Part shown: positions 59,267-64,000 of the stretch, in pieces
Numbering within the stretch: position 1 is the first letter of the stretch
How the letters are laid out: each line of letters opens with the position of its first letter
Made by a program: the position numbers and the translations under genes
NCBI GenBank assembly: GCA_033675265.1
Contig: JAUJYZ010001116.1
Location: 62,001-126,000 of the forward strand
Direction: 5' to 3'
DNA: 64,000 bases
DNA from: Actinostola sp. cb2023
Taxonomy: Eukaryota; Cnidaria; Anthozoa; Actiniaria; Actinostolidae
Notes under the pieces: model-generated
What the model saw: the letters and a program-made list of their open reading frames with translations, nothing else
Database searches by the model: none
What the model was told of the DNA's origin: nothing

Positions 59267-59537
59267 TTTCACCTGAATATACACCTGGATTTAAATTATT
59301 TGATTTGATTTTCCTGGAAACAGAATGTAATCTGGAATGTAATATTATGCCAAACCAATGAACAGTTTTTCAGGAAAACCACTGCAATGCCATATGATCA
59401 GGGTTCTACATGTAGGTACAAATGTACTACATGTTGGTAATAGCAAGGTATGAGTTGACTGTAGTGATGGCTTTATAATCATTTAAATACCTTTTGCACT
59501 GGTTTTGTGTGCTGAATATTACCAGTACTGTACAAAT

Positions 59538-61180
59538 TTATCCATCCGCTTCTCTCCATGAGGTGCCTATCCATTGACCATCGAGCAAGCTTAAAATACT
59601 GTTAAAGTGAATAACCTGTTTCCTGCTTGGCTTCTCCTTCACCCACAATTTGTTAACAAGAAAATTGTTATGCTTCACATAGAAATATGCCTCAACAGTC
59701 TTCCTATTATAGTTTATATTCACCACTTGTGCTTTCCAAGCACCATCATCATCACCACTGACAGAAACAACATCTCCAATCTCAGGATACACAGGGACAA
59801 GAACTTGAGGAACTGGCATATTTTCTCGCATTGGATCAACGACTGACAGTCCTAATGTGACATCTGGATACAGCATTACTTGTCTTATGATTTCTTTCAC
59901 ACAGCAAAGCAAATGTTGCATTGTGTAGGCTGAACAATTATGTTGTCACTTACAGGATGACGAACAGGAGTATTATCCTGTCCAAAAATCACTTTGAAAG
60001 GACTTCCAAGTGCAAGGGATTTCCAATCATTACCAACTTTGAGTAGATAAAAACTCTCTATCTGAGAAATAACTTCACTACCTCCAACGGTTGCAATAAC
60101 AATGTCTCCTTTTCTGTAAAGTTTACCATTAGGTATGCCGTGCAAAGGCAAGTAAACACTTTTGTATGATTCGACTGCCTCACCTATTTCATGTGAGGGC
60201 ACAGTGCTGCAGTAAGTCAACACTGTTTGCCTTTCCACATCTGTCAGGATATGGAAATGGGGAGCACCTGTCAATACACCACTGCATATGTGTTCAATAT
60301 CATTGTCATTTTTACTCATTAAGTATAGAGCCCTAGCATTTTCCAGCGATGAAGCAGTCACCTAAAATTACAGTTATCAAGAGAAAAACTGTGAAGGTTT
60401 TGAATTATTCAAACTGCAAAACCATATACATGTACATTTACATTCTCTTCAGAGCTTTGAGGTTTTCTTTGCCTTCAGTAAATTTATTACAAACTGGTGA
60501 GTTGAGTGTTGGGTATGAATACAGCTACAACATTGTATCCCTTAAAATGTACAGTATAACTGATCCACTGACCTTTACTCTGTCAAATTTTAGATTTCTC
60601 CTTGACCTCAAAGATGGTATTTGTTTCATTAATTTTCTAAACTTTATAAACTCTCTTTGTGATTCCCTACGAGCAAATGACTTCTCAATATGCTTTTTGT
60701 TACTTGATTGACGCACATAACGTTTAACTGCTCTCTCAAAATCAAAGCACCAGTAGTTGTCAGGGGAAGAGAACCTGTGAACATCGTCTGACAAGTGTGT
60801 AAGATTGTGAAGATTGATTACACATGCATCAGTTCCATACTCCTCTTCAAATAGAATACAATATCTCCAGGCGAGGCTTTTGAAATTTTGTATCATAGAA
60901 TCTGTCCATCCATTTCTTCCACAACTGAAAAACACATTCCACCATTCTTGGGATAGGTGCCCACACCTTATAATCATTGTCAGATAGTAATCCATACAGA
61001 ACAAACTCAGAAGCTGGAAATGCAAACTTTTGGAATTCTTCAGCTTTCCATGAACCCATTGCTTCAAGATTCCGTGGCAGACGAGATGCACAATAATCTA
61101 TAAGACCAAATGTATGCCGTATACTGAATTTATCTACAAAATTCAGGTCCACAAACCAAAACATTGGTCTGATAAAGAAT
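59538..61180 (-). pseudogene. Broken DNA-transposon transposase (CACTA/En-Spm-like)
   Basis: Minus-strand pieces in order: MFWFVDLNFVDKFSIRHTFG, RLPRNLEAMGSWKAEEFQKF, then after a frame change near 60890 LEEEYG-type FEEEYGTDACVINLHNLTHL, DNYWCFDFERAVKRYV and KKHIEKSFARRESQREF. After a GT donor (about 60575) and an acceptor at 60361 come TASSLENARALY and GDIVIATVGGSEVISQIESF, then in another frame YPEIGDVVSVSGDDDGAWKA and VIHFNSILSLLDGQWIGTSW. The L-H-N-L-x-H-L-x-D and F-E-R motifs are typical of the C-terminal part of tnp2/CMC-type transposases in invertebrates. The catalytic N-terminal half is absent. Frame changes mark it as inactive. It lies in the gap between the RP2-like and CtIP-like exons. 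Confidence 0.7.
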
Positions 61181-61772
61181 GGGAAGCATTTAAAAGTTAC
61201 AAAGAAGAAAGAGGAGAATCGTGAGTTAAATACATACCATGCTTCTCAGATATGTTTTACTATAATAACTGAGGTACAATTTTCTGAAATGCGCAGGATT
61301 ACAGAGCAGCAGGCAGTATATAAATTTCAGAACAGTCCAGTAAGAGGTAAACAGAAGAGAAAACGCCTCCCTGGACAGACTTGCCATCATTGTGAGAAGG
61401 TACATTTATAGTACATCTATGATTACTGACCATTACTCCACACAGTACGTACTGCGAATTGAACCACGTGGCGTTTTCAGTATGGGTGACTGATTCGTAC
61501 GGTGGAACGTTTCATCTTTCTAACTGAGATATTTCATTCTATTCTAGTACTGGGAAGCAATTGCAGAAGATTTCGGAGAAGAGGAAGCGCAAAGAAGAAT
61601 AGACAAGGCATCTAAACATCGCAGTTTATTCAAGGCCCCCAAAACTCCACCAGGATTTTGGGATGTAGATTTCAATGAGTCAGTTCCAACTGTGACTGAC
61701 TGTTCCGCTACAAAAAAAGCCAGAAAAACATTATTTTGTAATTATAATAACCAAGAGAACACAGATAACTGA
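61147..61772 (+). CDS. RBBP8: CtIP/Sae2 C-terminal domain exons (RBBP8-like)
   Basis: CtIP/Sae2 stimulates MRE11 nuclease at DNA ends to start resection. Three exons join in phase: 61147-61220 (HWSDKEWEAFKSYKEERGES), 61297-61399 (PVRGKQKRKRLPGQTCHHCEK) and 61548-61772 (YWEAIAEDFGEEEAQRRID, ASKHRSLFKAPKTPPGFWDV, stop TGA). The order KRK-L-G-T-C-x-x-C-E, an acidic stretch, then S-K/R-H-R and TPxxFWxxxF matches the C-terminal Sae2 domain of animal CtIP. The N-terminal tetramerisation region and middle are not found upstream. The first exon starts in phase 0 and overlaps the 5' end of the minus-strand transposase remnant. It is therefore a 3' fragment of CtIP or the C-terminal part of a chimera with RP2. 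Confidence 0.78.
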
Positions 61773-62264
61773 TGTACAAATACCTATCTATCCAAATGAT
61801 CAGGGTTAAGTAAACATGTAGCAAGTCATTTCCCAGTGAAACGTTCGCTTTTAAGTCGAATTCATTTTTTGTTACAAATATTATTGTACATGTTTGACTA
61901 TTCTATAAAATTATTCATTTGCAAACATGCAACAAAAGAAGTTACTTCATTTTTTAGCAGTTTTTATTGCCGGTACAGTCTTTACACCGAGTGGCTGTTC
62001 TAAGCAAGTCACATGTATTTGTTTACAATAATATTGTTCGATGAAATGAACAAGTTGACTGACGTCAAACAAGTTGAGGATCAATTCTCCATCTGCCGGT
62101 TTAGGTAGATGAATTCAGTGTATTGTCAAAGGCCCTACTTCAAGAACATTTCGGACTTTTACATGTAATAATTTAGGTAAGGTCAAAATGAGACCAGTTA
62201 AAAGACTCTCAGTCATTGTAGTAGTATGTTGGGCTGCCTGTGTTCAATATTGGCGCGAAAAATG
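61773..62264. other. Spacer between CtIP-like and SAM genes
   Basis: Probably the 3' UTR of the CtIP-like exons and upstream DNA of the SAM gene. No further gene seen. Confidence 0.4.
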
Positions 62265-62315
62265 TAACTAATCAACCAATCACAAGACTCGGCGGGAAAG
62301 TTAGCCAATCAGAAT
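62265..62315 (+). promoter_or_regulatory. Two CCAAT boxes upstream of the SAM gene
   Basis: AACCAATCACA (~62274) and AGCCAATCAGA (~62302), 28 bp apart with GGCGGGAAA between them, lie ~100 bp before the chosen ATG. This is a plausible core promoter; GGCGCGAAA at 62250 resembles an E2F site. Confidence 0.45.
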
Positions 62316-62401
62316 ACTCGTCCATCCGTCCGTCAAGCCATCACAAAGCTCATGTACACGACTACACGTGCAACACGCCTTTCGCTAGCATTGCCGTTGA
62401 A

Positions 62402-63234
62402 ATGTCGAACTCGAAGTCAGCTTTATTATCTCTCGCAAAGAAGAAAACAAAGATGCACATGAAAGATGTACATGAAAGCGACGAAAAAAGCGACACAGAT
62501 ACGGTGATTTATTCTGAGGACGAACTTTCCGGGGATCTTTCTCAACCTGAAAGCCACAACGTCAACGAACAGCACTTGCAAGATGGCGCCAAAACGGTTG
62601 AAGTTGAACATGACGAGAACTCACAATCTAATTCTCCGCCGAAATTGGCTGACGATATCTCAGGTAAACAAACAATATTTTATCTATATAAAGTCACGTT
62701 TTGTAGCGACTCTCGTGAGATTTCTAAAGTACAGATCCTACAGTAACATCTATCCGTATCTAACATTTTTCTTTGCAGAATGGACTTGCAGTGATGTGAA
62801 TTTGTGGATCGGTGAACTATTTGAAAGTGACCCAAGTATATCTTCTAAATTCCATGAACAAGAGATCAATGGATTGACATTAATGTCTGAAAGAATTTTA
62901 ACAGAGGATAACTTGAATCTTTTGGGACTTAGAACGATCGGGAAGAAAGCAAAATTCACTGGAGCGATCGAAGAACTGAAAGGTATGTACGACTTCGCTT
63001 TTATTCGAGGATACCGAGGGCAAGGTGGGATGGAAAGAAATGCGCGGACTCTTCTGGCAGTTCTGCTCATGTATTTTAGATAATGAATGTGCAGCTTTAT
63101 TTTTTAGGGCACCAAAATGTGAAGAATGGTCCTCCGCCTGCTAAATTAAAAAGAACAGAAGAAATGGATAGAGTTCTCACTAACAAAGAAAAGGACGCTC
63201 TTACGAGTATCGACAGAACTTTATATAATACCAA
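62402..63234 (+). CDS. SAM-domain protein, first three coding exons (continues beyond window)
   Basis: Exons 62402-62663, 62779-62982 and 63108-63234 join in phase. The start is placed at MSNSKSALLSLAKKK because it lies just below the CCAAT boxes; an in-frame ATG at 62240 precedes them. Exon 1 is Ser/Asp/Glu-rich and looks disordered. Exon 2 is a complete SAM domain: EWTCSDVNLWIGELF, INGLTLMSERILTEDNLNLL and GLRTIGKKAKFTGAIEELKG. SAM domains mediate protein oligomerisation or binding. Exon 3 is Lys-rich and ends ACC AA|GTAAGT in phase 2, so a further exon must follow. I cannot assign the family. Confidence 0.75.
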
Positions 63235-63421
63235 GTAAGTTAACGTGAATGTAATATGTTAAATTCATAAAATAGCGAACGCTAAATTAAAAAGAACAGA
63301 AGAAATGGATAGAGTTCTCACTAACAAAGAAAAGGACGCTCTTACGAGTATCGACAGAACTTTATATAATACCAAGTAAGTTAACGTGAATGTAATATGT
63401 TAAATTCATAAAATAGCGAAC
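63140..63421 (+). repeat. 141-bp tandem duplication across SAM-gene exon 3 donor
   Basis: 63140-63280 and 63281-63421 look identical apart from the last bases. Each carries the last 95 nt of exon 3, the donor CCAA|GTAAGT and ~46 bp of intron. The second copy has a donor but no acceptor. Confidence 0.95.
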
Positions 63422-63435
63422 GTTAAACATATGAT

Positions 63436-63812
63436 TTTTTTACTTAAGCTTATGATCTTTTGCGAAACGATGCGATACAGATCTTTTGCGAAACGAGTCG
63501 AGAACGGAGCTGTGTTATTGCCGTCGGAGCGAAGCGTATCTAGATGGCTTATATAACTTATGACCGCGGACATCACATCTCTGTAAAATCAACCAATCAG
63601 AATGGACCGTTCCCACGGATGAAATGGACAAGAAACAATCGCGAAATCAAAACATTTTTATGTGCGTGCTGTCAAACCACAGGCAGCCCAACCATCTCCA
63701 GAGGCCTCTAGAGAGTGAAGAATTACAATTATCACATATTGTACAGTCGAGTTCGTTTCGCAAAAGATCTGTATCGCATCGTTTCATTTCGCAAAATATC
63801 ATAAGCCAAAAA
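63436..63812. mobile_element. Inverted-repeat element in SAM-gene intron
   Basis: GCTTATGATCTTTTGCGAAA + CGATGCGATACAGATCTTTTGCGAAACGA at the left is matched by TCGTTTCGCAAAAGATCTGT + ATCGCATCGTTTCATTTCGCAAAATATCATAAGC at the right. A sub-repeat of CTTTTGCGAAACGA occurs within each arm. Confidence 0.88.
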
Positions 63813-64000
63813 AAGATATTGATAAGTCTTGAGTACTCTTAAGCTTCATCCTGATTACTTCGTCCAAAGCAAGCTAATGTTAAAAAATTGAGACATTGTA
63901 TACACGATGTGAACAAAATTCCACTCTCTAAAACCTTCAATAATTTTTTTCTAAATTGAATTGGTTATTTGTTACCTTAGGGTCTGTACCTCAGGGTGGA
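63813..64000. other. Right edge; no feature seen
   Basis: Presumably intron of the SAM-domain gene. Confidence 0.4.

Noticed and set aside
60349..60711. Plus-strand 120-codon frame
   Set aside because: Antisense of the transposase remnant, with no domain.

Overview
This is eukaryotic, animal-type nuclear DNA. It has multi-exon genes with short introns, GT-AG splice sites, metazoan orthologues and very dense tandem repeats. A sponge or another early-branching invertebrate would fit, but I cannot place the species from sequence alone. Every long open frame from 7 kb to 53 kb that is not listed below as a gene is a translated satellite.

Layout. Positions 1-5700 hold a ~103-bp tandem array, its decayed extension, and a cluster of hairpins. 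A sphingosine-1-phosphate lyase gene (SGPL1) lies on the minus strand at 5765-15902. I could rebuild 23 coding exons (578 codons), ending within 10 residues of the human length. It shares a ~0.5-kb divergent promoter region with a plus-strand, two-exon zinc-dependent polyol/alcohol dehydrogenase (16415-18922). Positions 19-23.6 kb are intergenic arrays and fold-back elements. A GTPBP6/HflX-type GTPase gene runs on the minus strand from 38922 to 23939. Its first three exons and last exon are intact. The exons for the G domain are duplicated and mutated, and the last intron holds a 9.1-kb satellite of about 208 copies of a 44-bp unit. A KIAA2013-like membrane protein gene follows on the plus strand (40191-53446): 14 exons and 596 codons, with only the start codon exon unresolved. 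After a gene-poor stretch come two 5' exons of an RP2-like gene (57766-58013), a broken DNA-transposon transposase on the minus strand (59538-61180), three exons for the C-terminal Sae2/CtIP domain of an RBBP8-like protein (61147-61772), and the start of a SAM-domain gene (62402 onward) that leaves the window.

Two themes stand out. First, roughly a third of the window is tandem repeat, mostly in introns of genes that otherwise look intact. Second, at several independent places the duplicated unit starts inside an exon and crosses its 5' splice site, so a block of exon end plus donor is copied 2 to ~14 times (SGPL1 exon 18, KIAA2013 exons 5 and 7, SAM-gene exon 3, and a short trace in SGPL1 exon 21). 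A phase-compatible RP2-CtIP chimera and the eroding GTPBP6 G domain are the other main points.

The genes do not form a pathway. SGPL1 is sphingolipid catabolism, the dehydrogenase is polyol metabolism, GTPBP6 is mitochondrial ribosome maintenance, KIAA2013 is an uncharacterised membrane protein, RP2 is ciliary ARL3 regulation and CtIP is DNA end resection.
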